From contig JAAUOM010000003.1 of assembly GCA_012034865.1 (NCBI GenBank), forward strand, positions 1 through 64,000: 64,000 nt of DNA, given 5' to 3'. The notes under the pieces are model-generated. The model was not told the DNA's origin. It ran no database searches and worked only from the letters and a program-made list of their open reading frames with translations. Position numbers and translations under genes: made by a program. The stretch is from Acaryochloris sp. CRU_2_0 (GTDB lineage: Bacteria > Cyanobacteriota > Cyanobacteriia > Thermosynechococcales > Thermosynechococcaceae). The stretch's first letter is position 1; each line of letters begins with the position of its first letter. Shown piece after piece: positions 36,515 to 47,377 of the stretch.

Positions 36515-37788
36515 AAAATCACCTCCCGAAAGGCAGGTTTGAGAACTTGGCGGGTTGCCCAGAGGGTATAGAGGGGTTGCAAGATTAAATGGGTGAGCAT
36601 CACGGCGATCGCAGCGCCTAAAATTCCCCAAGTGGTGCCGATCCAAATGGCGGTGGCTAGACAGACCGTAAAGACGAAATTCCAGCGCAACTCAATTTGA
36701 GTGCGGCCAAAGGCTCTAAACATCAGGGATGCCGCATCGGCAAAGGGACGAGATAGAGCCGAAGCACAAATCAAAATTAAGATGGGAATTGCGCCTCGCT
36801 CGACCCACTTGTGACCAAAAACTAACGGCACATACAAGGGCGCTAAACTCGATTGCAAAACGACTAGCGGCACAATCAAAAAGCCAATTTTGCGTAAACT
36901 TTGGCTGTAGCGTGCCAGAAAGGCGGTCGTGTCCGCCTTGAGATCGCACAGATCAGAAAAGAGGGATACTCGAATGGCATTAATGACGCTTAAGCTAATG
37001 CCCAAACCCGCATTAAAGGCAAAATAATAAACCCCTAAAGCCTCAACCCCTACAAATCGACCAATTAACAAATAATCGACGTTTTCGCGGAAGGTTGTCA
37101 GCAACTCCACACTCAAAATCCGCGAGGCAAAACCAGTGATTTTGCGCCATTTGGCTAGTGTTAAGGATTGGGTCATCCGCCAAGGATGGTACTTAAAACT
37201 GAGGATGATCCAAATGGGAGCCACCAAGAACTTCGGTAAGACAATCGCCCACATGCCCCAACCGAACAACGCCAGGATCGCCGTCAAAACGTTATCCACG
37301 GAAACTTGCACTGAGCTTATCAGTGCTAGAATGTTTAAGCGATTTTCTCTCCGAATTAAGGCTGTTTGTATTGTGGCGAGGGGATAAATCAAATAGGTGA
37401 GGGCAATTAAGCAGATGGGCAAAATTAGCTTGGCGTTGGCATAAAACCCTGCGATCGCAAAGGCTGCCAAACATTGCACCGTAAATAGGACTGCCGCAAT
37501 CAGCCAATTGAGTCCATAGGCGGTTCGGCATAGTTCTTCGACTTCATCCGCATCGGCTTGGACAATTTTGTCGGCAATGCCATTGCGGGTAAAAACGCGA
37601 ATAAACTCATGAGTCGTCAGGACGATCGCCGCAAGGCCATAGTCTTCTGCGCTGAGAAGCCGTGCCAGGATCACCGTTGTACCGAGTCGAAAGATCCGGA
37701 TCACCATTTCCGATGCACCCATCCAGCCAATATTACGGACAAAGCGATCGCTCTTTAGGGCAGACAGTCTTTGGGTAAGCGACTTCAT
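36511..37788 (-). CDS. Wzx-type oligosaccharide flippase
   Basis: About 425 residues with roughly 12 membrane helices and the polysaccharide-flippase (MOP/Wzx) pattern: VRNIGWMGASEMVIRIFRLGT at the first helix, LARLLSAEDYGLAAIV next, and ESLGVYYFAF-like (EALGVYYFAFNAG) in the middle. It moves the undecaprenyl-linked repeat unit across the membrane. The ATG at 37788 overlaps the upstream GT4 stop (ATGA), favouring it over the frame from 37815. Confidence 0.9.
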   Translation of the reverse strand: MKSLTQRLSALKSDRFVRNIGWMGASEMVIRIFRLGTTVILARLLSAEDYGLAAIVLTTHEFIRVFTRNGIADKIVQADADEVEELCRTAYGLNWLIAAVLFTVQCLAAFAIAGFYANAKLILPICLIALTYLIYPLATIQTALIRRENRLNILALISSVQVSVDNVLTAILALFGWGMWAIVLPKFLVAPIWIILSFKYHPWRMTQSLTLAKWRKITGFASRILSVELLTTFRENVDYLLIGRFVGVEALGVYYFAFNAGLGISLSVINAIRVSLFSDLCDLKADTTAFLARYSQSLRKIGFLIVPLVVLQSSLAPLYVPLVFGHKWVERGAIPILILICASALSRPFADAASLMFRAFGRTQIELRWNFVFTVCLATAIWIGTTWGILGAAIAVMLTHLILQPLYTLWATRQVLKPAFREVIL

Positions 37789-38783
37789 GCCACCGCCTCC
37801 AGGAGGGCTTGCCATTGACTAAGATACCGATCCCAGGCTGATTCAGCAGAGCAACGGCCTTGCTGACCTAAGTTTGCCAATGCCTCTGGTGAACGATGGG
37901 CTAAATCCTGGATCGCCTTTGCCAATGCAACGGGATTTTCAGGTGGAACCAGTAGTCCACAGGCCTGCACCTGCTCACTCAACCCATCTACGGTAGAGAT
38001 AATCACAGGTGTTGCTGTGGCTCTCGCTTCTAGGCAAACATTGCCCCACGGTTCCCAGCGGGAGGGAATGACAACCGCATCACAGCGGCTCAAGAAACTG
38101 GGGACATCATCGATCCGCCCGACAAATTCTACAGTGGAACAACTTGCTGCTTGTTGTTTCAAGGGAGTTTCGTCTGTACCCGTTCCCCCAATCACAAGCT
38201 GGATACTGGGATCAGTCAGACCTTGCATGGCAGCAATCAAAACATCAAAGCCCTTTTGCGGACATAAGCGACCATAAGCACCCAGAACAAAGGGTTGATC
38301 GAGGTGTCTGGGCTTGGGGGGAACCGCCAGAAAATTGTCCACAATCCGGGAGGCTTGAATCAGGGCAATTTTAGATTCATCCACAAGACGATTTTTGATC
38401 ATCCATTGACGCTGGGCTTCGGAAACTGCTATGACGCGATCGCTCAGTCCGTAGGACAACCGCAGCATTGTTCGGAAGCGCAGCTTTGACGAAACGTTGA
38501 ACGTCTCAAAGTTGGCGGAATAGTGATGCTCGGTCAATAGCACTGGAGCGATCCGTTTCAGTTGCCACAAAGTTTTGAGTCCTTTCCAAGAACTGGGGGC
38601 ATGAAGGGCGATCGCAGTCGGTTTTTGATGGGGAGGATTGGCTAAAAAGTGATCTAAATTCATTCCCTCAAATGTGAAGGAATCAGCAAGGCCAGACTCC
38701 ATTAGGCTTTTGAGTGTCGCAGAGATACCCCCTGTCCATCCCATGCCATGACTATTGATCAAATGAAAGATCGTTGGTTTCAT
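37785..38783 (-). CDS. GT4 glycosyltransferase
   Basis: A 332-residue GT-B enzyme of family 4. The start region has the glycine-rich MGWTGGISATLKSLM and the acceptor-side LLTEHHYSANFE. The donor half has GAYGRLCPQKGFDVLI, VVIPSRWEPWGNVCLEARA and TPVIISTVDGLSEQV with the E(x7)E region. It is joined to its neighbours by 4-bp overlaps on both sides. The sugar is unknown. Confidence 0.9.
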   Translation of the reverse strand: MKPTIFHLINSHGMGWTGGISATLKSLMESGLADSFTFEGMNLDHFLANPPHQKPTAIALHAPSSWKGLKTLWQLKRIAPVLLTEHHYSANFETFNVSSKLRFRTMLRLSYGLSDRVIAVSEAQRQWMIKNRLVDESKIALIQASRIVDNFLAVPPKPRHLDQPFVLGAYGRLCPQKGFDVLIAAMQGLTDPSIQLVIGGTGTDETPLKQQAASCSTVEFVGRIDDVPSFLSRCDAVVIPSRWEPWGNVCLEARATATPVIISTVDGLSEQVQACGLLVPPENPVALAKAIQDLAHRSPEALANLGQQGRCSAESAWDRYLSQWQALLEAVA

Positions 38784-39841
38784 GGTGCGATCGCCCGTTG
38801 ATAGCAGTCTTGAAAATCCTGTTGCACCTGCTGCCGAATGGGAGCATGGTCAAAGGTTTGGTCAGCCGTTTTTTCCATTACGCTAACCTGGGCTTCTGGA
38901 TCAAACTCTTCAAGGCTACAGCCGGGAATTTGTAACCGCTGGGTAAGATCTCGCCCTTTATTGGAGTAGTACAAATTAAACGGAACCCGCCCACTAGCAA
39001 GGCTCAAAATGGCAGTGTGATAGCGAACTGCGACGCTAAAACGACAAATTGCCAGGGCAGCCATTACCCGTTCCCAGTTCGCACAGCGATACTCACCGAC
39101 AAAGGGATCGAAAATTTTAGTGGCTGGCACCTGCTGGACAATGGTTTGCGCGATCGCTAAATCATGATCCGCTCCATAGGCTTTAGCCTGAAGTAACAGA
39201 ACGGGTTGATGTCCTCGACTCAGTAGAGTACGGCACAGTGTTACCAGATGGCGCTGAAACTGGGTATTGTCCTGGGTATACATGGAGTCGAACCCACGCA
39301 ATGAAATCAGTACGGCGGTGTCAGGTGTAATATCTAATGACTGAAACCCCTGGACTGCTTCCTGCTTAGCCGCTGCCCTCAGCGATAAACTAAACGCCAC
39401 ATCATAGGACAACTGCGCTGCAACCCCTGCTTGTGTCAGACGCTTGTGACTCTCGACGTCCCGCACACACACCGCTGCCAAGCGTCGAAAACAAAACGCT
39501 AAGGCCTGAAAGCTCAGACCATGACAGGACCGTGGAATGGATTGACCAAACACAAGTGTGTGCTGGGGCGATCGCCACAGTTGGCGCAAATTTAGTAAAA
39601 AGGCTTTGGTCACCAGCCTTTCACGGGCGTTGTTGAAGATATCTCCCCCCACACTGATATAGGCATCACAGGGGGGGAGGGCTTCAATAACTTGAATTCC
39701 GGGGGTATATTCAGTCTGGAAATCTTGAAACTGAGCGAAGACCCTAGCATCGGGCAGCATCCCTGCAAAGGCGCTGTAGATGGCTGAATCCCCAATATTG
39801 AGGGTTGAGTAGGTATTAATAAGACCTATCTTAGAATCCAT
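38780..39841 (-). CDS. polysaccharide pyruvyl transferase family protein
   Basis: A 353-residue protein of the CsaB/WcaK-type pyruvyl transferase family, which puts ketal-linked pyruvate on polysaccharide sugars. It opens with IGLINTYSTLNIGDSAIYSAFAG, the usual start with a nucleotide-type loop, and has ISVGGDIFNN, FGQSIPRSCHG and the C-terminal VAVRYHTAILSLASGRVPF carrying the conserved R-H. It is the first gene of the left arm. A 246-bp divergent promoter region separates it from the sensor kinase gene. Confidence 0.87.
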   Translation of the reverse strand: MDSKIGLINTYSTLNIGDSAIYSAFAGMLPDARVFAQFQDFQTEYTPGIQVIEALPPCDAYISVGGDIFNNARERLVTKAFLLNLRQLWRSPQHTLVFGQSIPRSCHGLSFQALAFCFRRLAAVCVRDVESHKRLTQAGVAAQLSYDVAFSLSLRAAAKQEAVQGFQSLDITPDTAVLISLRGFDSMYTQDNTQFQRHLVTLCRTLLSRGHQPVLLLQAKAYGADHDLAIAQTIVQQVPATKIFDPFVGEYRCANWERVMAALAICRFSVAVRYHTAILSLASGRVPFNLYYSNKGRDLTQRLQIPGCSLEEFDPEAQVSVMEKTADQTFDHAPIRQQVQQDFQDCYQRAIAP

Positions 39842-40087
39842 GAGTTTTAGAACCTCATGCTAGAGTTGTCAACGATCGTAACCGACCAACATAACTCGAT
39901 CTTCATTGTGCCTAGCTGCCGCTTGTAGCGAAACGCTTGTTTTTTAGGACTTATCAGTGAGTATGCCCGAATCACCCAGAGAAAGAACAATCCTAATGAC
40001 TTTTCTGGGCGGGTGCCTGAGAAGTATCCGACGCTGCTTTTGGGTACCCTACGGTTTTGAGGTACTGTGTAGCGGGTATTCACACTC

Positions 40088-43000
40088 ATGCCTTCCATCT
40101 CTAAACGGTTATGGACGCTAGTTAAGACCCAACCTTGGCTACTGGGTAAACAAAATCCTGGTTCTATCCCTTTACGAGTGATTTTGGTTGTCCCGTTTGC
40201 CCTCCAAATTTGTGGGGTAGTTGGACTGGTGGGATGGCTATCATTCCGAAATGGTCAACAAGCCGTCAGCAACCTGGCCAATCAGTTAATCGATAAGCAT
40301 CATCACGTGATTGCAGACCATTTGAAACAGTATATGGCTGAACCCCATCGGATTAACCGCTTAAACGCCGATGCCATCCAACTGGGGCAACTCAATTTAA
40401 AAGATTTTCAGCGATCGGGGCATCATTTTTGGAAACAATCCCAGCACTTTGACGTAACTTATATTGGAGGCGCACTTCCCACTGGAGAGTTCTCAGGAGC
40501 AGGGCGTTGGTTACCTGGTCAAGGAACAACGATTGATGAGCGCTCAGCACGCCTGGGCCACAGAAACTATACCTATGCCACCGATGATCAGGGCAACCGG
40601 AAAAAAGTGGTTTACATTTACGGTTATGATCCCAGGGAAGAAAACTGGTTTTCTGCTGCCATTCAATCCCGAAAACCCGTATGGTCTGCTGTCTTTAACT
40701 GGGACGAAACACCAGAATTATTATCCATTGATGCGGGATACCCGGTGTATGATGCCCAAAATCGGTTGATGGCTGTTTTAGATACTTCCTTATTGCTTTC
40801 CGATATTAGTGCATTCTTAAGAACACTTGACATAAGCACTCCTGGATCGGTGACCATTATCGAGCAAGATGGCGCACTGATAGCGAGTTCGAAGGCCGAA
40901 AAACCCTTTGACTTGGTGAATGGTAAGGCTGAGCGCCTCAATATTCTCAAGAGCCGTGATCCGGAAATCCAGGCCATAGGGAAGCATATCCAGCAACAGT
41001 TTGGGAATTTCCAGAATATAAAAATCAAGCAAGTTTTCAGCTTTGAACATCAGGGGCAACGACAATTCCTCCAGATTGAACCTTGGCGAGATGAGTATGG
41101 TTTGATCTGGCTGGTGGCGATCGCCATTCCTGAGTCTGAGTTTATGGCACAAACTCATCAAAATAGCCGTAACACAATTATCTTATGTTTACTGGCTTTA
41201 GCTGTTGCAATAGGTCTGGGTTTACTGACGACAAAATTAATTTTGCATCCGATTCAGCAATTGATCCAAAAAATATCGCGATCGCCGTGGGAGACTTTAC
41301 CTTCCCCTACAATCCTAGTGCAATTTTTGAATTAGATCAGTTGTCAAAAATTTCCCATTCAATGGCTCAGCAATTGCAGGAATCTCTAGAAGCATTAGAG
41401 TTGCGGGTTGCCGATAGAACCAAGATCTTACAGAAAACTGAGCAAAGATATCGGAGTATCTTTGAAAATTCCAGAGAAGGTATTTTTCAAACGATGCCAA
41501 ATGGTGATTATATTACCGTTAATCCAGCCTTAGCTTACATGTATGGCTACCATTCCCCCGTAGATTTAATCAAAAATTTAAGCAATGTCAATCGAGGACT
41601 TTATGTCGATCAAAATCGACGGGCAAAGTTTATTGAGATAATTGAAAGAGATGGCTCAGTTATAGGATTTATTTCCCAAATTAAAACCAAAACTGGGCAA
41701 CGAGTTTGGATCGCTGAGAATGTCCATCGTGTTTGTGACGATCAAGGACAATTACTGTATTACGAGGGTACGGTACAAGATATTACAGCCCAAAAAAAGA
41801 CTGAGGCCATTCTTCAGCGGCAGTTATTAGCCTTTGAGGTCGCCAGTGAAGGAATTGCCATCTTAACCGATCAAAAATTCATCTATGTCAATCCTGCCCA
41901 TGTGGAACTCTTTGGCTACAGAAACGTTGACGATATGATGGCCAAATCCTTAAACATGTTTTATCCACCCGAAGAGAATCAGCATTTTGAGCAAGAAGTT
42001 TTTCCCATTCTGGAATCTCAAGGACATTGGCAAGGAGAAGCCATTGCCATGCGAAAAGATGGTAGTTTATTTGTCGAAGAACTCTCATTAGCATTAGCGG
42101 ATAATGGAGATTGGGTTTGCATCTGTCGAGATATTTCTGAACGAAAAAAAATGCAGGATAGTCTAGAGAAATCACGATATGAAGCCGAAAGTGCCAATCG
42201 CACTAAAAGCCAATTTCTGGCAAATATGAGCCATGAGTTGCGAACGCCATTGAATGCCATTTATGGATTTTCTCAATTACTTGATCGAGATACTACCCTC
42301 TCTTCAGAAAGTCGAGAATATGCTGAAATAATTAATAAAAGTAGCACCCATCTTTTGGGTTTAATTAATGACATTTTAGATATGTCAAAAATCGAGGCAG
42401 GATTGGTGAATATTGTCACCCATAATTTCGATCTCTATAAACTGCTGGATATGATTGCAGCAATGTTTAAGCTCAAGGTTGATTCGACGGCTGTTAGTCT
42501 GAACTTTTCGTGCCAACAAACTGTTCCTCGTTATGTCGTCACGGATGAAAATAAATTACGTCAGGTATTAATTAACCTGGTGGGAAATGCAGTGAAATTT
42601 ACAACAATGGGTTACATCCATGTGAACGTGTCAGCCACTGGACAAACGCTGTCTATCCCCGAATCTTCGGTATCCCTCCATTTTAGTGTTGAAGATTCTG
42701 GGTCTGGGATTGCCAACGCAGAACTGGATAGTTTATTCAAACCCTTTGTCCAAACGACAAGCGGTCGGCACCTCCAGCAAGGAACGGGACTAGGACTGAG
42801 TATTAGTCAAAAATTTGTAGAGTTGATGGGGGGCAAACTCACCGTAGAAAGCACCGTGGGGCAAGGAACAACTTTTCAATTCTGGATCAAGGCTCACGTT
42901 GGACAGTCTGAAGTCATGGCCAGTAGCTTATCAGCGAGGACGGTAATCGGGCTGGCTCCCCATCAGCCCACCTATCGCATCTTGATTGCGGATGATCAAG

Positions 43001-43602
43001 CAAATAATCGTCGCTTGTTAGTGCAACTCCTTTCCCCGCTGGGGTTTGAGCTTAAAGAAGTGACCAATGGCCGTGATGCGATCGCACAATGGGAAAACTG
43101 GTCACCCCATTTGATTTTGATGGATATGCGGATGCCAGAGATGGATGGTTACCAGGCAACACGCTATATCAAGGCACAGTCACAGGGGGCTTCTATCCCA
43201 ATTCTGGCTTTGACCGCTAGTGCTTTGTTAGAACAGCAATCGGAGATCTTGGCAGCCGGGTGTGACGATTGTATTTACAAGCCATTTCATGAAGGAGAGT
43301 TGTTTAGCAAGCTTGAGGAGCATCTCTCGGTTCAATTTCTCTACCATTCATCCCCCCAAGAAATGGATCAAACAGCCTTATCTCCAGACTTACCCCTATC
43401 CCCTCATGAGTGGGTAAGTGTGATGTCTCCAGATTGGATTGCAGCCCTCCACACCGCTGCTAGGAGTGGCGATGATGACCAAATTCATGACCTCATTTCC
43501 CAGGTTCCACCTGAGCAAACTCGATTCATTGAGCAGCTAACGGAGTTAGCCAATCAGTTTGCCTTCGAGAAAATTTTAAAACTCACTTCATTTCAAAGTT
43601 AA
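40088..43602 (+). pseudogene. Cache-PAS-PAS hybrid histidine kinase, one-base frameshift
   Basis: Two frames form one kinase of about 1,171 residues. The first has a membrane helix (VILVVPFALQICGVVGLVGW), a large extracytoplasmic double-Cache sensor (for example YGYDPREENWFSAAIQ) and a second helix (IILCLLALAVAIGLGLL). The second frame has two PAS domains, HisKA with phospho-His in FLANMSHELRTPLNAIYGF, an ATPase (LVGNAVKF, GTGLGLSIS) and a receiver (LILMDMRMPEMDGYQ). The break lies in six A at about 41270-41275; a seventh restores QKNIAIAVGDF. It is divergent from the glycan genes and 71 bp upstream of the PP2C regulator, its likely target. Confidence 0.9.
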
Positions 43603-43673
43603 AAACCTGGGTCAATAATTTTGACTTTGATCGCATTCTCAAGCTAACCCAACTTAACGAGAGAATTCAAACC

Positions 43674-44792
43674 ATGCAAGATAAAAACCCTGCTGATATT
43701 TTAGTGGTAGATGACACACCTGCTAATATTCGTTTATTAGCTCAGATGCTTTCTGTTCTAGGCTACAAGGTCAGAAAAGCAACCAATGGTGAAATGGCGC
43801 TGGATGCAGTCTCCATGATACCCCCTGATTTAATTTTGCTAGATATTAACATGCCTGGCATGGATGGCTATCAAGTTTGTCAACGGCTCAAAGATAATGC
43901 TAAGACCGCTGATATTCCAGTTATTTTCATCAGCGCTCTAGATGAAATTATGGATAAGTTAAAAGGTTTTAATGTCGGTGCGGTGGATTACATCACCAAA
44001 CCTTTTCAACTGGTGGAAGTTCAGGCTCGTGTCAAAACCCACATTTCCCTCCAACAGCTCCAGAAAGAGTTACAACATAAAAACCAACTGTTAGAAGAAG
44101 AACGCTTAAGAGCAGGTCAAGTACAAGCCGATTTACTCCCTAAAGATATCCCGAAGTTACCTGGGTTTAGCCTAGCCGCTTACTGTCTGCCCGCTAAAGA
44201 AGTCGGTGGAGACTTCTATGATTGGCAAATGGATGATTCAGGATATTTTAATTTCTTGCTCGGTGATGTAATGGGCAAAGGAATGCCGGCTGCCTTATTA
44301 ATGACGACAGTTCGGGCAACACTCAGAGCCTTGAGTACCCAACTGACCCTCAGCAGCCGCATTAATGCTGCTCAATCCCTCTTGGCTACGGATTTTGGCC
44401 ACTCAGAAAGTTTTGTAACCTTATTCTGCGGGCAACTCAACTGTCAAGATCGTCACCTCTCCTATATCGATGCAGGTCATGGCGTGGTTTTTATAAAACG
44501 GGCTTCTAGTACGATTGATCTGCTAGCTAACAGTGGCATTCCCCTAGGAATTCTCCCTCAGCAAACCTACAAAACCGGAACATTCCATTTTCAACCTCAG
44601 GATGCCTTGCTATTATTCAGTGACGGCATTCTTGAGCTATTACCTGATGCCAATCAAAATCCTCAAATCTTTGCCTCCCTATTACAAGGGGTAACTGGAG
44701 CAAGGGAGATCGTAGATCGAATCCTCAGTATTCTGCCGCAAGATCAAGAACTAGGTGATGATTTGACAATACTTATTTTGTCCTGTCACTGA
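43674..44792 (+). CDS. response regulator with SpoIIE/RsbU-type PP2C phosphatase
   Basis: A 372-residue protein. Residues about 8-125 form a receiver (ILVVDDTPANIRLLAQML, phospho-Asp in LILLDINMPGMDGYQV, Lys in YITKPF). A coiled coil (about 130-155) leads to a PP2C-type serine phosphatase with KEVGGDFYDWQ, LGDVMGKGMPAALLM and DDLTILIL carrying the metal-binding aspartates. RsbU/SpoIIE enzymes dephosphorylate STAS proteins, so the two STAS proteins at 32-33.4 kb are natural substrates. It follows the hybrid kinase and precedes wza. Confidence 0.93.
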   Translation: MQDKNPADILVVDDTPANIRLLAQMLSVLGYKVRKATNGEMALDAVSMIPPDLILLDINMPGMDGYQVCQRLKDNAKTADIPVIFISALDEIMDKLKGFNVGAVDYITKPFQLVEVQARVKTHISLQQLQKELQHKNQLLEEERLRAGQVQADLLPKDIPKLPGFSLAAYCLPAKEVGGDFYDWQMDDSGYFNFLLGDVMGKGMPAALLMTTVRATLRALSTQLTLSSRINAAQSLLATDFGHSESFVTLFCGQLNCQDRHLSYIDAGHGVVFIKRASSTIDLLANSGIPLGILPQQTYKTGTFHFQPQDALLLFSDGILELLPDANQNPQIFASLLQGVTGAREIVDRILSILPQDQELGDDLTILILSCH

Positions 44793-44894
44793 ATCTTTCC
44801 CTACCTATAAATTGACTTCGTCTGTTTAGATATTATTTGTATAGGGGTACTCTGAAACTTGTATGAGAGTTTCTGGGTAAAATTGATGTAATTT

Positions 44895-45938
44895 ATGCTC
44901 AAATATTTATATCTCTCGCTCTACAGTTTTCTCTTGAGTTGTGTGTGGGTACTTCCTGGCTGGGGGTTGCCACTGTCTCCAGGCGATCGCCTAAAAATCA
45001 GCATTCCTGAAGGTGAAGAGTTCAACGGCATCTATGAGGTCAATGTAGATGGGACTCTGGGGATTCCCTATCTAGAACCTTTACCCGTTGTCGGGTTAGA
45101 ACTACCGGAGGTACAGCAACAAGTAACCCAATCGCTGATCCAAGGGGGGTTTTTTCAGCCCTCATTTTTAAGAGTGAGTGTGAATCTTGTTCAGTGGGCT
45201 CCCATTGAAGTCTTTGTCAGTGGCGAAACCTATTTGCCAGGACGTGTTCTGATCAATGAGCAATCGGATGCTGAAAAAACGCAACCTCTTGTACCAGTGA
45301 CAGGGCAATACGCCAGCCAGAGAATGCTCACGAGTGCGATTCGGAATGCAGGCGGCATCAAACCCAATGCCAATATCCAAGCCATTCAACTCATCCGCAA
45401 TGGGCAAACTCGACTGTTTGATTTATCCGGCATTTTTACAGGCATTCCTGTTGAAGATGTGCCTTTGGTCGCGGGCGATCGGATCGTTGTCCCAGACGCA
45501 GGGGAGATCAATCCGTCCCTGGTGCGCCCCTCTGCCATTACCCCAGTGGGGGTGAAAATTTTTCTATCTAATCTGACCGTTCCTGCTACGGGTAATGCGA
45601 TTTCGGGGATTGGACGGGACGCAACCTCCTTTCCCTACGGTTCTCGGTTTTCTCATGGGGTAACCGCAGCCAATTGTGCTGGAGGCACGAAAACCACCAA
45701 TGCAGGTCGGCGCGCGCTTCTCGTTAGAACCGATCAACTCACTGGAAAAACCCAATATTTAGAGCGCAAGGTGGATGACATTCTCAAAAAATCTATTAAT
45801 GATGCTGAGAACCCTTTCTTGATGGCGAACGATTCCATTGCTTGCTACGACTCGCCCACGATCCAAGCACGAGATATTGTAGACACCATTGTCAAATTCT
45901 TATCGCCTTTTTCTCTAATTAAAGAGTTATGGCCATGA
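44895..45938 (+). CDS. Wza-like polysaccharide export protein
   Basis: A 347-residue periplasmic/outer-membrane exporter. A signal peptide (LYSFLLSCVWVLPGWG) is followed by the polysaccharide export domain (LSPGDRLKISIPEGEEFNG, VNVDGTLGIPYLEPL) and a SLBB-type repeat (PIEVFVSGETYLPGRVLI, then LTSAIRNAGGIKPNANI, VAGDRIVVPDAG). A lipobox cysteine is not in the usual place. The C-terminal third is variable. It overlaps the Wzc-like gene by 10 bp. Confidence 0.9.
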   Translation: MLKYLYLSLYSFLLSCVWVLPGWGLPLSPGDRLKISIPEGEEFNGIYEVNVDGTLGIPYLEPLPVVGLELPEVQQQVTQSLIQGGFFQPSFLRVSVNLVQWAPIEVFVSGETYLPGRVLINEQSDAEKTQPLVPVTGQYASQRMLTSAIRNAGGIKPNANIQAIQLIRNGQTRLFDLSGIFTGIPVEDVPLVAGDRIVVPDAGEINPSLVRPSAITPVGVKIFLSNLTVPATGNAISGIGRDATSFPYGSRFSHGVTAANCAGGTKTTNAGRRALLVRTDQLTGKTQYLERKVDDILKKSINDAENPFLMANDSIACYDSPTIQARDIVDTIVKFLSPFSLIKELWP

Positions 45939-47347
45939 CGGAAATCATCCCTATTCCTAACTCTATAGCCAAAAGGAAAGGCATCATTGGCCTACTGACG
46001 AATCGTTGGACTCGTTACATTGTCCTCTGTGGATGTGCCAACATGTTTATCTGGGGATCCTCTCTCGGCTATTTAAAAAAAGCACAGCCGATCTATACCA
46101 GTCACTGGGTGCTCATTTTACCGGGAGCTTCTTTTGGCGTGAACTTCAACCTACCTGAAATCGGCCAAGCCTCGTCTTCCAATGGCTCTGGAATGGGAAG
46201 TTCTACCTATGATCCTAGAGCGAATTACGAATATATTTTTACGAGTGATCCAGTGATTGATCTAGCCGCCGAGATCGCCAAAGTTCCTGCTGGATCGTTC
46301 GGCAAACCCCGGATTAAATTGCTGGATAACACTACCATGATGGAGTTTGAGCTAACTGGGAAAAACCCTCAAGAAGCTCAGCGAAAATCGTGGGCGATGC
46401 ACCAAGCCGTGGTCAAGCAACTCAATGGCCTTCGCGATCGCGAAATTCGCCAGCGACAAAGCCCCACTCAAACTATCCTCAAGTCCGCGCAGCAAAAACT
46501 CGAACAATCCCAATCCAAACTCTCTGCTTACAAAGTCTCCTCTGGTCTGAGTTTCCCTGAACAACTGAGTAACCTCTCCGTTAATATTGAACAGTTGCGT
46601 CGTCTTCGGGTTGAAACCCAAGCCCAGGAACAACAAGCTGCTAAGCGAGTACAAAAACTAGCGATCGATTTAGGGCTATCTTCAACCCAAGCCGCAGAAG
46701 CCTTTCTCTTACAATCGGATCAAATTTTTCAACAAAATCTCAAGGACTATAGCGAAGCCACTGCCACGTTGGAAGTGTTACAGAAGAAATTTGGTCCTAA
46801 TCATCCCCAAGTCGCTAAAGAAGTAAACCGTCAACTCTCGGCAGGATCAGCCCTATCCCAGCGCGGTCAGACATTATTAGGTCGATCAGTAGATCAAGCC
46901 CACCTCATTCAATTGAGTCTGGCTACCAATGGAGCCGGACGAGACCCGTTATTCCAGAATTTGGTTTCGTACCAAGCCGATCAACGCGGCCTACAAGCCC
47001 AAATCAAGTCCCTCAATCAACAAATTCCTAAGCTCGAAAAGCAATTGGAAACCCTAGCGCAACGACAGTCCACCCTGGATAACCTCAAGCGAGATATGCA
47101 AATTGCGGAAGCAGTATTTGCCTCTACTCTGGCAAAGCTTGATCTTAGCCAAGGGGATCTATACTCAGCATACCCTTTAGCACAAATGGCTGTAGAACCC
47201 AGCTTACCGGTTGCACCCACGTCTCCTAAAAAAGGTGTTATTTTGGCGGGTTCTGCTCTTGGCTCTATATTTACAACCCTGGGCTTAACGCTGATGTGGA
47301 TTCGTAAACCCTGGATTAAAAAACTATCGAAGCTCATCTCACCTTAG
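45929..47347 (+). CDS. Wzz/GumC-type polysaccharide co-polymerase
   Basis: A 472-residue chain-length/export protein with two membrane helices (YIVLCGCANMFIWGSSLGYL and GVILAGSALGSIFTTLGLTL), flanking a long periplasmic coiled coil rich in Gln (about 170-400). The typical Wzz proline-rich segment is near the end (PSLPVAPTSPKKG). There is no cytoplasmic tyrosine kinase domain, unlike Wzc. The start may be Met3 (45935), which would overlap the wza stop as ATGA. Confidence 0.87.
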   Translation: MAMTEIIPIPNSIAKRKGIIGLLTNRWTRYIVLCGCANMFIWGSSLGYLKKAQPIYTSHWVLILPGASFGVNFNLPEIGQASSSNGSGMGSSTYDPRANYEYIFTSDPVIDLAAEIAKVPAGSFGKPRIKLLDNTTMMEFELTGKNPQEAQRKSWAMHQAVVKQLNGLRDREIRQRQSPTQTILKSAQQKLEQSQSKLSAYKVSSGLSFPEQLSNLSVNIEQLRRLRVETQAQEQQAAKRVQKLAIDLGLSSTQAAEAFLLQSDQIFQQNLKDYSEATATLEVLQKKFGPNHPQVAKEVNRQLSAGSALSQRGQTLLGRSVDQAHLIQLSLATNGAGRDPLFQNLVSYQADQRGLQAQIKSLNQQIPKLEKQLETLAQRQSTLDNLKRDMQIAEAVFASTLAKLDLSQGDLYSAYPLAQMAVEPSLPVAPTSPKKGVILAGSALGSIFTTLGLTLMWIRKPWIKKLSKLISP

Positions 47348-47377
47348 GATCGTGAATTTATTAACCCGTACATTCTC

